Shown here piece after piece: positions 36,590 through 44,755 of a stretch of DNA of 64,000 nucleotides. Source of the DNA: a virus; the IMG/VR virus record IMGVR_UViG_3300021376_000028, positions 1 through 64,000 of that record; one strand, given 5' to 3'. The notes beneath the pieces were generated by a model. That model was not told the origin of the DNA and made no database searches. It saw nothing but the letters and a program-made list of their open reading frames with translations. The translations under genes were made by a program, and so were the position numbers. Each line of letters opens with the position of its first letter. Position 1 is the first letter of the stretch.

Positions 36590-36939
36590 TACAGGTATCC
36601 TTGTTCTAATAATGATTCACACCAGTTATAGAGAGGTGATGTTTCTGATATTTTTCTTTTAGCATGATCAAACCAATCTGAAAAATGATAGTACATTTCT
36701 AAAATTTCTGAATCATCACACCAAACTTCTACCCAATCTGCTGGGCCACCAGTTGACAATAGAATTGTAATTACTTTTTTTGAATTAATATCTAGTGGCA
36801 AACTGTTAAGTTCATCCAAAGCATCTTCATCATCTTTTTTTAGCCAGCGCTCAGATAACTCTTCAATTTGAGTTTCTCTTTCAGCAAGCTCATCGTAAAT
36901 ACGAGCAGCACAACTTGCTTTTTCTTCAGTCACGATCAT
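36589..36939 (-). CDS. Hypothetical acidic protein
   Basis: A 116-residue helical protein with AERETQIEELSERWLKKDDE, a conserved-looking LLSTGGPADWVEVWCDDSEI and an aromatic YHFSDWFDHAKRK. The STGGPADWV-V motif recurs in phage hypothetical proteins. Overlaps both neighbours. Function unknown. Confidence 0.65.
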   Translation of the reverse strand: MIVTEEKASCAARIYDELAERETQIEELSERWLKKDDEDALDELNSLPLDINSKKVITILLSTGGPADWVEVWCDDSEILEMYYHFSDWFDHAKRKISETSPLYNWCESLLEQGYL

Positions 36940-37303
36940 CTATCCAATCTTGATATTCTTCACCACATTGATCACACTGCCACCAGATTTCTCCACGATA
37001 AGATTGTTTTTCTGCACCAATGTTATTGCAAGTATATGAAATAATAGTTGGCTCTCCTTTGGTTGCATTAATAATCTCATTTCTTAATCTAGCTAAATGA
37101 GAAGCGAGATTTTTAGATATAATTTCATATCTAACTTCATCTGTATATGATGATAGAAAGTATTCAATCTTTTTAAAAACATCCAATGGCAATTGTACTT
37201 CCTGAATTTGATTTTTACAAATCCAACTGTCGTCATACCATTCTGCATCGGGTCCAGCAATCTCATATTCATTGCCAGTAACACCTGGCGGATAGTTACT
37301 CAT
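36926..37303 (-). CDS. Hypothetical protein with C-terminal zinc ribbon
   Basis: A 125-residue protein starting MSNYPPGVTGNEYEIAGPDA, a start shared by many small phage proteins (YPPG--G-E--IAGPD). The C-terminus has WQCDQCGEEYQDW, a likely half zinc-binding site with SYTC upstream. A start nine bases upstream is possible. Function unknown. Confidence 0.65.
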   Translation of the reverse strand: MSNYPPGVTGNEYEIAGPDAEWYDDSWICKNQIQEVQLPLDVFKKIEYFLSSYTDEVRYEIISKNLASHLARLRNEIINATKGEPTIISYTCNNIGAEKQSYRGEIWWQCDQCGEEYQDWIDDRD

Positions 37304-37305
37304 AT

Positions 37306-38223
37306 TCACCACAAAATCTTTTCATCAAGGCGATTGGTCTTTAACTTCTTGTTGTAATCACGAATTGCAACGATTGCCATTCCAATAGAACGATCTTTCA
37401 CCTTAAGCTGATTTGAAACAATAGAGCCACTGTTTGACCAATGACTAATGCTTCCAAACAACTTCAAAGCATTAATCAGTCTATTCCTATCCATATTGGG
37501 ATAAATGCTAACCATATTGGAAACAGAAACAAGAGCAAAATCAGTAAACGATGAGGAATGATTGCCAAAAGCAAGTTTTAGAATTTCAATTGTCTTATCA
37601 ACATTTGTAGAGCCGTTTTTCTTATACAAATTACTGACAGTGCCAACTGCTCTAATAAGGTTAGCACCTGCCTGATTTGAAGTAGAAAGATTGTGCTTTT
37701 TGAAAATCTTATCAATTTCAACTGCGCTTGAATCATGTGCAACAACTTTTGCCTTAAACAAATCTTGTGTCTTTGGCTTGGTCCGATTGTCATTGATCAA
37801 GTTAAAAAGATTTGCTTCCTCAGGGATAGTGAGTCCGAAATAAACTAGGCAATCAACAAATTGGTCGTCAAGCTTCATCATTCTCATTGCAGCAATGCGA
37901 TGGCCACCGTCAAGAATAACGATAGTGCCATCTTCTCTAGCTGAGCAAATGATAACACCAAGGGCACCCTTATCAAAATTCTTGACAATCTTGTTAACTT
38001 TTGTTTCATTGGGATATCTCTGGTATGAAAGATCCAAAACAAGATCTTTCACCAAAATCTCTGAAGAGAGAGTGGACTCATTTCCAATAGATTTGCTCCG
38101 GTTAATGACAGTATTGGTTTTTTGTCTGATAACCGGAACAATGAGGTTTGCATTCACTTCTTTCGGTGTTGTTGTGTTGTCAAAGGACAACTCTTGGTTT
38201 TTATTTGCCTTTTTGGTAGCCAT
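37306..38223 (-). CDS. ParB/Srx-like DGGHR protein
   Basis: A 305-residue protein. The ParB-like domain at about 57-140 is marked by LVLDLSYQRYPNETKVNKIV, then ICSAREDGTIVILDGGHRIA. The DGGHR motif is typical of ParB-type nucleotide-binding folds. The C-terminal half is helical and Asn/Lys/Ser-rich, perhaps a DNA- or protein-binding region. In phages such proteins act as nucleases, methyltransferase partners or regulators. The specific role here is not defined. Confidence 0.75.
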   Translation of the reverse strand: MATKKANKNQELSFDNTTTPKEVNANLIVPVIRQKTNTVINRSKSIGNESTLSSEILVKDLVLDLSYQRYPNETKVNKIVKNFDKGALGVIICSAREDGTIVILDGGHRIAAMRMMKLDDQFVDCLVYFGLTIPEEANLFNLINDNRTKPKTQDLFKAKVVAHDSSAVEIDKIFKKHNLSTSNQAGANLIRAVGTVSNLYKKNGSTNVDKTIEILKLAFGNHSSSFTDFALVSVSNMVSIYPNMDRNRLINALKLFGSISHWSNSGSIVSNQLKVKDRSIGMAIVAIRDYNKKLKTNRLDEKILW

Positions 38224-38224
38224 A

Positions 38225-38569
38225 TTAGCCTCCGTGATTTTTGATTAGGATTTGTGCTTTGATTGATTTGATTTCTTTATTCACCAGCATTTTGCAGAGA
38301 TCAATGCTGAACTCTTCTACTGGATAAAGATTTGTTAATGCGTAGCGTTCTTTAGTAGAGAATGAACCCCAAATACCGAATGCCTCATCGTTCTCAATTG
38401 CATAATGCAAACACTCTGCAGCAACTTGACACTTACTACAAAACATTTTTGCCATTGCTTCATTCTTTCGGTTCAGTTTGCTGTCGCCAGTTTCTGAATA
38501 GAAAAAAAGAATATTAGTGCTTTTACATTCTGCTCTATCTTGCCATTGGTCAGTCAATATTGTCTCCAA
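38225..38569 (-). CDS. WhiB-family transcription regulator
   Basis: A 114-residue protein with four Cys at 15, 44, 47 and 53 in the WhiB order C...CxxC...C (MFCSKCQVAAECL), followed by GIWGS as the G[VI]WGG-type turn and KERYAL. WhiB proteins hold a 4Fe-4S cluster and bind the primary sigma factor to modify transcription. They are restricted to Actinobacteria and their phages, which gives strong host evidence. Phage WhiBs can repress host genes. The basic C-terminus (KNHGG end) may touch DNA. The gene's end is just before the ParB-like gene. Confidence 0.9.
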   Translation of the reverse strand: METILTDQWQDRAECKSTNILFFYSETGDSKLNRKNEAMAKMFCSKCQVAAECLHYAIENDEAFGIWGSFSTKERYALTNLYPVEEFSIDLCKMLVNKEIKSIKAQILIKNHGG

Positions 38570-38897
38570 TCATTGGTCTAATTATTACATTGTCAAAATA
38601 ATTAAAATACGATTCTTTGTTATCACAGGTCATAAGCAAAGCAAAAACATGTGAAACAAGACCCATAATGATATTCAATGCCTCCTCGTTTGAATCGTTA
38701 AACTCAAGACCAGTCATGTTGAAAATTTTCATCATCAGATGATGACCACCTTTTAGAGTGGAATCATAATCAATATTTTTCAACGCATTAGTGATCATCA
38801 TAAGCGATGAGGGAAAATTACCCATATCCACTTTTTCGTCAAAGAACCTGTTTTGATAAAATAAACCGTCTTCCTCAAAATCTTCAAAATTAAACAT
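38550..38897 (-). CDS. Hypothetical acidic protein
   Basis: A 115-residue protein (MFNFEDFEEDGLFYQNRFFD onward), acidic at the start and helical at the end (NIIMGLVSHVFALLMTCDN). A longer frame exists upstream but overlaps the previous gene; this ATG lies one base after that gene's stop. Function unknown. Confidence 0.6.
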   Translation of the reverse strand: MFNFEDFEEDGLFYQNRFFDEKVDMGNFPSSLMMITNALKNIDYDSTLKGGHHLMMKIFNMTGLEFNDSNEEALNIIMGLVSHVFALLMTCDNKESYFNYFDNVIIRPMIGDNID

Positions 38898-38898
38898 T

Positions 38899-39333
38899 TT
38901 ATAAAAGCAAATTTCTAATAGCATCCTTAAGAGGACCAGTTGCATTATCATGATCAAAAAGAAGATTGTCGGGGTCGTCAGAAAACTCAATAACACTCGC
39001 AATATCTTTATCATTCACATCAACAGTTATAATCAATCTGACCCTTCGTCTTTGAGGGTCAACAGATGGTCTATTTTTAACCTCACCATTTTCATCTAAA
39101 GGTGCTGCCCAACCAGTTGTGATAACTGCATAATAATCATAATTACTGATATTCATAATTCGATCTTGTTGGAGGTTATCAATCATTGAATAAATGTCAG
39201 GATGTTGAGCCAATTTTTTAAATGTAAGTCCATCATCAAGATACGTAATGCCGTAAAATTCAGCTGCTTCCATTTTTTCTTTACTTGGCAAAACGCCATG
39301 GATTTCTGTAAGAATTTTTTCATTAATAGTCAT
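38899..39333 (-). CDS. Hypothetical protein
   Basis: A 144-residue protein with a central YYAVITTGWAAPLDENGEVK and RRRVRLIITVDVNDKDIASV. The TGWAAP--ENG motif followed by RRRVRL is common in actinophage proteins of unknown function. Acidic overall, with a helical start. Confidence 0.65.
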   Translation of the reverse strand: MTINEKILTEIHGVLPSKEKMEAAEFYGITYLDDGLTFKKLAQHPDIYSMIDNLQQDRIMNISNYDYYAVITTGWAAPLDENGEVKNRPSVDPQRRRVRLIITVDVNDKDIASVIEFSDDPDNLLFDHDNATGPLKDAIRNLLL

Positions 39334-39345
39334 TGTTTTATTTCC

Positions 39346-39882
39346 TTAGTTGTTTCCAATGTACTCTTCATATAGATGTTGTTCATCAAAATACTTGCTT
39401 ATTAGATCTCCCGACTCTGATTGTTGCTTTTCTCCTTTTGCCCAAACATCTGAACCACAAAACCCCATACCTGGCTCTTCGTAATAAAGGCAAAACAATA
39501 AATTTGGATAGTCTTGGCTAATTTTATCAAATGCTTCAATAGGCGGTGCCCAAGGAGTATCAAAATTAAAAGCAATTACTGATGTTCCATCACCATTGTT
39601 GGTATAATCTTGACCTACAGATAAATCAGATTCTGGCCACTTACAGCCCCATTTAGCAATTCTCCAGTCATACCAGCTTTTGTATCCATAATTTGTTAGA
39701 TTGTCAAGTTGTTTTTCGTCTGGAATTATTGAGGCATCACCTATCATCAATTCTATAGGGGTCGGATAAAGGGATTCTAAAAGCATATAGTCATCTTCCC
39801 CAATCCTAATGACATCCAAAATATTTTGCATATCATCATCTGGTCCATAAATGGACAAGTGATTTTCACACCAATTCGGCAT
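39346..39882 (-). CDS. DUF1281/YubB-like protein
   Basis: About 178 residues starting MPNWCENHLSIYG, the family's diagnostic start (PNWC-N-L-I-G). Then ESLYPTPIEL, YDWRIAKWGCKWPESDL, FDTPWAPPIEAFDKISQDYP and EEPGMGFCG, which match the api/YubB ferredoxin-like domain. The family is common in phages and plasmids; function unknown. The longer frame upstream overlaps another gene. Confidence 0.85.
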   Translation of the reverse strand: MPNWCENHLSIYGPDDDMQNILDVIRIGEDDYMLLESLYPTPIELMIGDASIIPDEKQLDNLTNYGYKSWYDWRIAKWGCKWPESDLSVGQDYTNNGDGTSVIAFNFDTPWAPPIEAFDKISQDYPNLLFCLYYEEPGMGFCGSDVWAKGEKQQSESGDLISKYFDEQHLYEEYIGNN

Positions 39883-40441
39883 CGTCATCCTCACACTCTT
39901 CGTCATCCACATACTCTTCATGAAGTTTTAGGTCACCATTTGCAATTCTTCTCAGAACGCTAGCCACCATAATATTAGGCAAATCCCAAGTTTCTGGATG
40001 ATCTCTGTCATAATCAAATTCATATTCATGTGCAACTTCATCCCAAATTGAACCCTCTTCGCAAAAGAAAAGTCTTTTTGATTCAAGCCAGGATAGATCA
40101 AGAATTTCTGATGCTTCAGTCTGAACCTGACCAAATTTCCTATCCTTGTCTTGCAGCCAAGCATTAAACACAGCCCAACCAGCAATACATGCCGTAGTAT
40201 CACACTTCAAGCTATTCTGGAAATCTTGATCAACAATATCCTCCATGTTTAGCCAAGAAGAATAAGTGGAGACATTTACTTTATCACCTGGACCGAAACC
40301 TAAACCTTCCATTTCATATTGAGCATCATCGTCAAGATCGTCAAATTCAGTATTTCTACCAAACCAACTTCCCATATGAAAACTCTTTGCATCTGATCTT
40401 TGAATCAGATCTGCAATTTCAAGCATTGCTTTTTTGTTCAT
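39866..40441 (-). CDS. Duplicated family with TTACIAGWAV motif, copy 2
   Basis: A 191-residue protein with FHMGSWFGR, then CDTTACIAGWAVFNAWL, LFFCEEGSIWDEVAHEYEF and MVASVLRRIANGDLKLHEEY. These match the protein at 28126-28749 in order and spacing. An acidic tail (DDEECEDDDAELV) is added. CAIG-family copy 3 is next upstream. Function unknown. Confidence 0.72.
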   Translation of the reverse strand: MNKKAMLEIADLIQRSDAKSFHMGSWFGRNTEFDDLDDDAQYEMEGLGFGPGDKVNVSTYSSWLNMEDIVDQDFQNSLKCDTTACIAGWAVFNAWLQDKDRKFGQVQTEASEILDLSWLESKRLFFCEEGSIWDEVAHEYEFDYDRDHPETWDLPNIMVASVLRRIANGDLKLHEEYVDDEECEDDDAELV

Positions 40442-40519
40442 TGTTTTTTCTTTCTTTGATAATTATTTTTATAAGTTAAATTATTTTTTAATTGTAAGTA
40501 TGTTTATTTATTTTTGATC

Positions 40520-40918
40520 TTAATATCTCCAGATGTTATTTAAAAAATGGCCTTCTGCAGAAAATTTAAATCTGCCAAGAAAATATTCCCAAGAAAAAGG
40601 AAGTTCTGAATCATGCAGATTTTGAAGTTCAGATAAAAGACGGTGTGATGAATTACTCACTTCCCAGTCTGGATTGCTCAACAATATTGCATTAAAAATA
40701 TCCGCATCATCACAACCTTTGCGCTCAAAAGATGAATCATAAAATTGATCAGATATGATAGCACCTATAGCACATTTTGTATTTTCTTTACCGCGATAGG
40801 CACAACTTAATGCTTTTTTCCCGTCAAGATAAAAGTATTCCTGCATTGATCTACACCTTTGTCTCAACAAATGATTTGCGACAACTTCAAAGATGTCTCT
40901 GTCTGTTTTAATTATCAT
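40520..40918 (-). CDS. CAIG-family protein, copy 3
   Basis: A 132-residue protein with CAYRGKENTKCAIGAIISD, LLSNPDWEVSNSSHRLLSEL and QNLHDSELPFSWEYFL. Third member of the phage's CAIG family. GAGGAAAGCA precedes the ATG; an earlier start overlaps the upstream gene. Function unknown. Confidence 0.72.
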   Translation of the reverse strand: MIIKTDRDIFEVVANHLLRQRCRSMQEYFYLDGKKALSCAYRGKENTKCAIGAIISDQFYDSSFERKGCDDADIFNAILLSNPDWEVSNSSHRLLSELQNLHDSELPFSWEYFLGRFKFSAEGHFLNNIWRY

Positions 40919-41615
40919 TGCTTTCCTCAAATAGTTTAAGTTGGTTTAGATTGTTATTGATTTTTTTAAATTTGATTGTTGCCCAATTTCTATCATTGCA
41001 CCACTTATCCCACTCCTCTGTTTTTTCTTCATTAAACAGGTTTGCATGATAAACGGCTTCTAAGATTTCTCCATCTTTTGGCCACAAATCTGCGTCTGGT
41101 ACAATTTCAACATTCATATAATTAACAAGTTCACTATAAACTTTGAACACCCACTCTGGGTCAGAAGTATCAATCATTTCCAATAAATACGCTGGTAATT
41201 GATTAAAACTTTCTTGAATTGCTTCAAATTCTATATCATAATAATGCGACTCATCTGCAATTGGATACATTAATAGATTATTATGCCAATCTATTACAGC
41301 CTTAAAAGCTTCGGTAATGTTTTCATTAACAAAACCATTTCGTTCACTATGTAGAATATGACAAACTAAACGATTAACATGACCAACAGCCCAATGACGA
41401 TAGCACTCTATTCTAAAATCATCAGGAAAACGATCCATTAAATCTTTGCTGATGACTTCAAAATTAGAAAGGTCAACTAAACTAGAATTTCCGTAACGAT
41501 CAATTCCGGTAAAACCCCAAGTGACAAACATATCGTCAGAACCCCAATAAGAAAAATAGTCAGGCTTTTGTAAAGCATGACGAGCGTAATCTGGGATTTT
41601 CTCTATTTCAATCAT
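40908..41615 (-). CDS. Hypothetical protein
   Basis: A 235-residue protein (MIEIEKIPDYARHALQKPDY onward) with WGFTGIDRYGNSSLVDLSNF, GHVNRLVCHILHSERNG and a long C-terminal region rich in Glu and aromatic residues. Start chosen at MIEIEK, which overlaps the upstream stop, rather than a longer in-frame start. Function unknown. Confidence 0.6.
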   Translation of the reverse strand: MIEIEKIPDYARHALQKPDYFSYWGSDDMFVTWGFTGIDRYGNSSLVDLSNFEVISKDLMDRFPDDFRIECYRHWAVGHVNRLVCHILHSERNGFVNENITEAFKAVIDWHNNLLMYPIADESHYYDIEFEAIQESFNQLPAYLLEMIDTSDPEWVFKVYSELVNYMNVEIVPDADLWPKDGEILEAVYHANLFNEEKTEEWDKWCNDRNWATIKFKKINNNLNQLKLFEESNDN

Positions 41616-41844
41616 TATCTTTTTCCCAATCCAAGAAGTATTGCGGATCTCCAAGCCAAAACGCACCGGTTCCGTTTGCGTTGTCCAACCACTCATCCAA
41701 AGCAGCATGCAAAAACTCTCTGTAATTGCTGCTCATCTCCTTATTCGGATCTGATTTCGGATTGCAATTGTGACAGATATCGGAATGCACCAAGTCTTCG
41801 TTATCCAATCCCTTATTGTAGAGGATTTCTCCACAGAATCTCAT
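41608..41844 (-). CDS. Hypothetical protein with CH..C residues
   Basis: A 78-residue protein with SDICHNCNPKSDP and a C-terminal WLGDPQYFLDWEKDND. The CHNC core could be a metal site with the N-terminal MRFCG. Acidic. It overlaps both neighbours. Function unknown. Confidence 0.6.
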   Translation of the reverse strand: MRFCGEILYNKGLDNEDLVHSDICHNCNPKSDPNKEMSSNYREFLHAALDEWLDNANGTGAFWLGDPQYFLDWEKDND

Positions 41845-42167
41845 TGATTTTCCTTTCCTATTTCTTTTAGAGCTTCATCATCCCATTTTTCAGGGAGTCG
41901 CCATTCAATGTCTAAAGCTTTTCTTGTTGATTCTTGATCTGCAGCATCATAAACAGCAATCACTTCTCCATAGGTTCCAAAATCATGGGTTTCCCATTTA
42001 ATTTTAAAACTAACATTGAATTGATCAACATCAGCAAATGTCCGATACAGTTGAGCAATATAAGCATTCATTTCTTTTATTGCTAATGATCTATAACCAT
42101 CTTGTCCAACTTGAGCACAAGTTTCATCACAAGGCGTTGGACCAAGATACATATAATCTATTTCCAT
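41841..42167 (-). CDS. Hypothetical protein
   Basis: A 108-residue protein (MEIDYMYLGPTPCDETCAQV onward) with LGPTPCDE-CAQVGQDGY and a helical C-terminus. The start YLGPTP--E-CAQ-G is shared by small actinophage proteins. GGGAAAG lies before this ATG. Function unknown. Confidence 0.62.
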   Translation of the reverse strand: MEIDYMYLGPTPCDETCAQVGQDGYRSLAIKEMNAYIAQLYRTFADVDQFNVSFKIKWETHDFGTYGEVIAVYDAADQESTRKALDIEWRLPEKWDDEALKEIGKENQ

Positions 42168-42300
42168 TGTCACTTTCCCATTTTGCAGTTAGAAAATTTA
42201 CATTTACCCATTTGTCTTCCGGCATAGTTCTAAAACAATCATCACAAAATGAAATGTCATCTTCTAAAACAGCACAGCACATTTCACAAAGAAATGTCAT
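42127..42300 (-). CDS. 57-residue zinc-finger protein
   Basis: MTFLCEMCCAVLEDDISFCD, then DCFRTMPEDKW: C-x2-CC and C-x2-C, a likely zinc site. The ATG overlaps the upstream TAA (TAATG). It overlaps the next gene by about 40 bases, which lowers confidence. Confidence 0.55.
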   Translation of the reverse strand: MTFLCEMCCAVLEDDISFCDDCFRTMPEDKWVNVNFLTAKWESDNGNRLYVSWSNAL

Positions 42301-42416
42301 TAGTTAACCCTTTCATCTCTTTCTTTTACAACACTTTGCTCATAGCAAATTGTACAGATTCTTTCTTCCGGTTCTTCATCATAAACCGCTTCACAATTTA
42401 TACACTTATACGCCAC
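42300..42416 (-). CDS. 38-residue zinc-ribbon protein, GTG start
   Basis: MAYKCINCEAVYDEEPEERI, then CTICYEQ: CxxC...CxxC in rubredoxin-like spacing. The GTG lies inside the upstream gene's last codons and its stop overlaps the next start. Small; tentative but fits the pattern. Confidence 0.5.
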   Translation of the reverse strand: MAYKCINCEAVYDEEPEERICTICYEQSVVKERDERVN

Positions 42417-42723
42417 GATCAAGCATATCCGTCCAGAAAAGAAGAAAATTAATTTCATTCAGATTTGCGTTCATTTCATCAACTCTTTCGTGACTAATAA
42501 GTCCTTTATTCATAAGAGATTTCAAGTATTTTTGGATATCTCTAACTGAACGCCTTGCTTTGACACAAAGCATTTCAGTTTCATCCCGAAATCTTTCTCC
42601 GTTCTCATCTACGACAGAATTCATTAACCATTCAAATTCTGATTTGAATTCATCAAAACAAAAATCACAGATGAACTTTTCTTTGTGATCTCTTTCACAA
42701 GTGCATTCTTCAGTTGCGTACAT
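42406..42723 (-). CDS. Hypothetical protein with N-terminal Cys cluster
   Basis: A 105-residue protein starting MYATEECTCERDHKEKFICD with CDFCFDEF, a likely zinc site, then a helical acidic region (VRDIQKYLKSLMNKG). AAGGAATGAC precedes the ATG. Function unknown. Confidence 0.62.
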   Translation of the reverse strand: MYATEECTCERDHKEKFICDFCFDEFKSEFEWLMNSVVDENGERFRDETEMLCVKARRSVRDIQKYLKSLMNKGLISHERVDEMNANLNEINFLLFWTDMLDRGV

Positions 42724-42735
42724 TGTCATTCCTTT

Positions 42736-42930
42736 CTAAAGTTTTCCTAAATATTCCAATTCCCAAATGGCAAAATCTTGGTTATGCTCTATATCTAAAG
42801 CCCAATCATAAACCACTATATTTTCTCTTTTTGGATAATCCAAGAGAAAATGAACTTGTTTTATGCACAATTCTTTAATTGTGTCATTGATCAAATTATT
42901 AAGATTCATCTGATCTTCTGGCGCGATCAT
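42736..42930 (-). CDS. Hypothetical protein
   Basis: About 64 residues (MIAPEDQMNLNNLINDTIKE onward), acidic and helical. Several Met starts are possible; the first overlaps the upstream gene. Function unknown. Confidence 0.5.
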   Translation of the reverse strand: MIAPEDQMNLNNLINDTIKELCIKQVHFLLDYPKRENIVVYDWALDIEHNQDFAIWELEYLGKL

Positions 42931-43102
42931 TGAAGACTGCCCAGCCCAATTCATAAGTCAGCTTCTTGCTGAGTTGAACAATTTGATCAATTTCATCTTT
43001 TTTAAGCAACTCGGAACTTCCATTTTCACGGATTTGATCAATCAATCTTTCAAGTGTTAATGAAAGAACGGCTGCTTCTTGTAAGGTTGGTTTTTTACTC
43101 AT
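42899..43102 (-). CDS. Small helical protein
   Basis: A 67-residue helical protein (MSKKPTLQEAAVLSLTLERL onward), with AAGGAAAACA before this ATG. An upstream start lies inside the previous gene. Function unknown. Confidence 0.55.
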   Translation of the reverse strand: MSKKPTLQEAAVLSLTLERLIDQIRENGSSELLKKDEIDQIVQLSKKLTYELGWAVFNDRARRSDES

Positions 43103-43382
43103 TGTTGTTGTTTTCCTTTTTGCAAGGGTCTTTTCTAATATCATTTATATCACCATGCCCAGCCAATAAATCAGACCGAACATTAAGTAATTGCAATTGA
43201 TCTCGTCTAGTCCAAAAGTAATTACACTTATGAAGTAAAGCTGGAATGTAGATTTTTCTGAACTCTGCTGTCTTTTCAGCAAGTCCTTTGTTAGCACAAT
43301 CTCCAACCATACAATAATCGTAACCAGCTTCTAAACGCTCATCTGAAAATTCAGAGTTACAATATTTGCAAATTGCCATTGT
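43095..43382 (-). CDS. Hypothetical protein with zinc-ribbon start
   Basis: A 95-residue protein starting MAICKYCNSEFSDERLEAGY with DYCMVGDCANKG: C-x2-C and C-x4-C, a likely zinc site in a knuckle. The C-terminus is helical and charged. AAAGGAAAAAC precedes the ATG. Function unknown. Confidence 0.62.
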   Translation of the reverse strand, partial: TMAICKYCNSEFSDERLEAGYDYCMVGDCANKGLAEKTAEFRKIYIPALLHKCNYFWTRRDQLQLLNVRSDLLAGHGDINDIRKDPCKKENNNNE

Positions 43383-43390
43383 TTTTCCTT

Positions 43391-43585
43391 TCAGAAACAA
43401 GTATCGCAAGTGCAATGATTTCTACCACCCGGATAAGACCTACAAAAAGAAAAAGCTTCGTGCGACGGAAATACTATGTTTCCTTTTGCCCTTTCTCGGT
43501 CGCAATAAATACATTCTCCAACCGGAGCAATTTGTCCACGCTTTTCCATTTCGTAGTAAATTTCTTCTATTGTCTTCGCTGTCAT
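43391..43585 (-). CDS. Hypothetical protein with Cys pairs
   Basis: A 64-residue protein with VGECIYCDRERAKG and a C-terminal NHCTCDTCF, giving paired cysteines likely to bind zinc. Coupled to neighbouring zinc-ribbon genes. Function unknown. Confidence 0.58.
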   Translation of the reverse strand: MTAKTIEEIYYEMEKRGQIAPVGECIYCDRERAKGNIVFPSHEAFSFCRSYPGGRNHCTCDTCF

Positions 43586-43601
43586 TGTTATTTCCTTATA
43601 A

Positions 43602-43841
43602 TTAGTAATCTATTTTAACTTTAATTTTTGTTTTGTCGTCTAACTTTGTTACTTTTGCATCATTAATGCAATTATAAAAAAGAGATTTTTTAATTGCTTT
43701 TAAAATTTCTTTGATATCAGTATCGACATCAATGATAATTTCTTCACCATATTTTATTGTAGATATGATACGGTGAATCTTTTTTTCTAATTCCGTATTA
43801 AAACGGAGGTTTGCTTTTTTTGAATTAATCATAATATCCAT
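43602..43841 (-). CDS. Hypothetical protein
   Basis: A 79-residue, Lys/Ile-rich basic protein (MINSKKANLRFN near the start) with an apparent alpha/beta fold (EEIIIDVDTDIKEILKAIKK, DKTKIKVKIDY). AAGG lies before the ATG. Function unknown. Confidence 0.55.
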   Translation of the reverse strand: MDIMINSKKANLRFNTELEKKIHRIISTIKYGEEIIIDVDTDIKEILKAIKKSLFYNCINDAKVTKLDDKTKIKVKIDY

Positions 43842-43865
43842 ATAGTTACCTTACTTTTTTAGTTA

Positions 43866-43893
43866 ACAAAAAAGGTCAAGGCATTGCCTTGAC
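43866..43893 (-). terminator. Terminator
   Basis: On the minus strand AAGGTCAAGGCA and TGCCTTGACCTT form a 12-bp stem with a small loop, followed by TTTTTTG. It lies after the gene at 43926-44330 and before the next downstream gene. Confidence 0.8.
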
Positions 43894-43925
43894 CTTATTC
43901 ATTGTTTTGTTTTGTCTTGCTCTAA

Positions 43926-44330
43926 TCAGATTAGAGTAAAAGTATATTTGGCTGCTGTTTCGTCAAAATCTACGACCATAAAATGCTCAGTATCAGGAGT
44001 CATAAATTCTTTGATTCCATCTGTTGCGAATAAGATAGTCATATAATGGAACTCATACTCACGGAGATTATCACGGTCTGCCTTTGACAATTTTGAAACT
44101 CTATCGTCAGATAGAAAATCATACATATGGCCAAGGTTCAGAGAAAATCTAATGTCTGGTCTAACTTGACCCTTAATGATTTCACTACCTGGATCATTAC
44201 CCCAATAGGTTTTTTCAACAGATGGCGCATCATAAAGAGATGGAGTCATCTTTCTTTTTGTATTACGCCGCGAAACTAATCTTGTCTTAGCTTTATTGTA
44301 TTCCGCAGCACTTAGTTTTCTAATTTCCAT
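43926..44330 (-). CDS. Hypothetical protein
   Basis: A 134-residue protein starting MEIRKLSAAEYNKAKTRLV with a basic RRNTKRKMTPS segment and PSVEKTYWGNDPGSEII. The C-terminal half is beta-rich (FHYMTILFATDGIKEFMT). It is followed by a terminator. Function unknown. Confidence 0.62.
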   Translation of the reverse strand: MEIRKLSAAEYNKAKTRLVSRRNTKRKMTPSLYDAPSVEKTYWGNDPGSEIIKGQVRPDIRFSLNLGHMYDFLSDDRVSKLSKADRDNLREYEFHYMTILFATDGIKEFMTPDTEHFMVVDFDETAAKYTFTLI

Positions 44331-44755
44331 TACTGAATCCTTTCCGGGAAACTATCATTGCTAGTTACAGTTGTTGTAATATTAATTGATTCGTTATTGA
44401 TTCTGGCAATCGTATCAATACGGCCAGTCATTTGTGCTGACTTACTGTGAGCTTTTGGTCTAGCACGAACCTGAGTATTTGAGAAATTGTTTTCGGGATC
44501 CAAAATCTCAATGTTTGGATCATTGTTGCTATTACGCTGATCTTGAGCTTTAGTCATACGATTTACCGCAGCTACAAGATTAAGAAGAAGACCAGCATTA
44601 AACTGAAAGCCTTTGGTTGTGTAACAGATAAAGTTAGAATCAACTTGCTCAATACGGCAAACCACGCCATAATCGTTATCTTCATCCTCAATCTCCAAGC
44701 CCATCAATTTATCATCAATAAGCTCTGCCTTTGACTTGTTGTCAGGTATGAACAT
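44330..44755 (-). CDS. Hypothetical protein
   Basis: A 141-residue protein (MFIPDNKSKAELIDDKLMG onward), acidic at the start, Asn/Ser/Thr-rich later (NDPNIEILDPENNFSNTQVR). AGGTGATTAGT precedes the ATG. It is the first gene of the small-gene cluster downstream of the repeat-bearing gap. Function unknown. Confidence 0.6.
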   Translation of the reverse strand: MFIPDNKSKAELIDDKLMGLEIEDEDNDYGVVCRIEQVDSNFICYTTKGFQFNAGLLLNLVAAVNRMTKAQDQRNSNNDPNIEILDPENNFSNTQVRARPKAHSKSAQMTGRIDTIARINNESINITTTVTSNDSFPERIQ

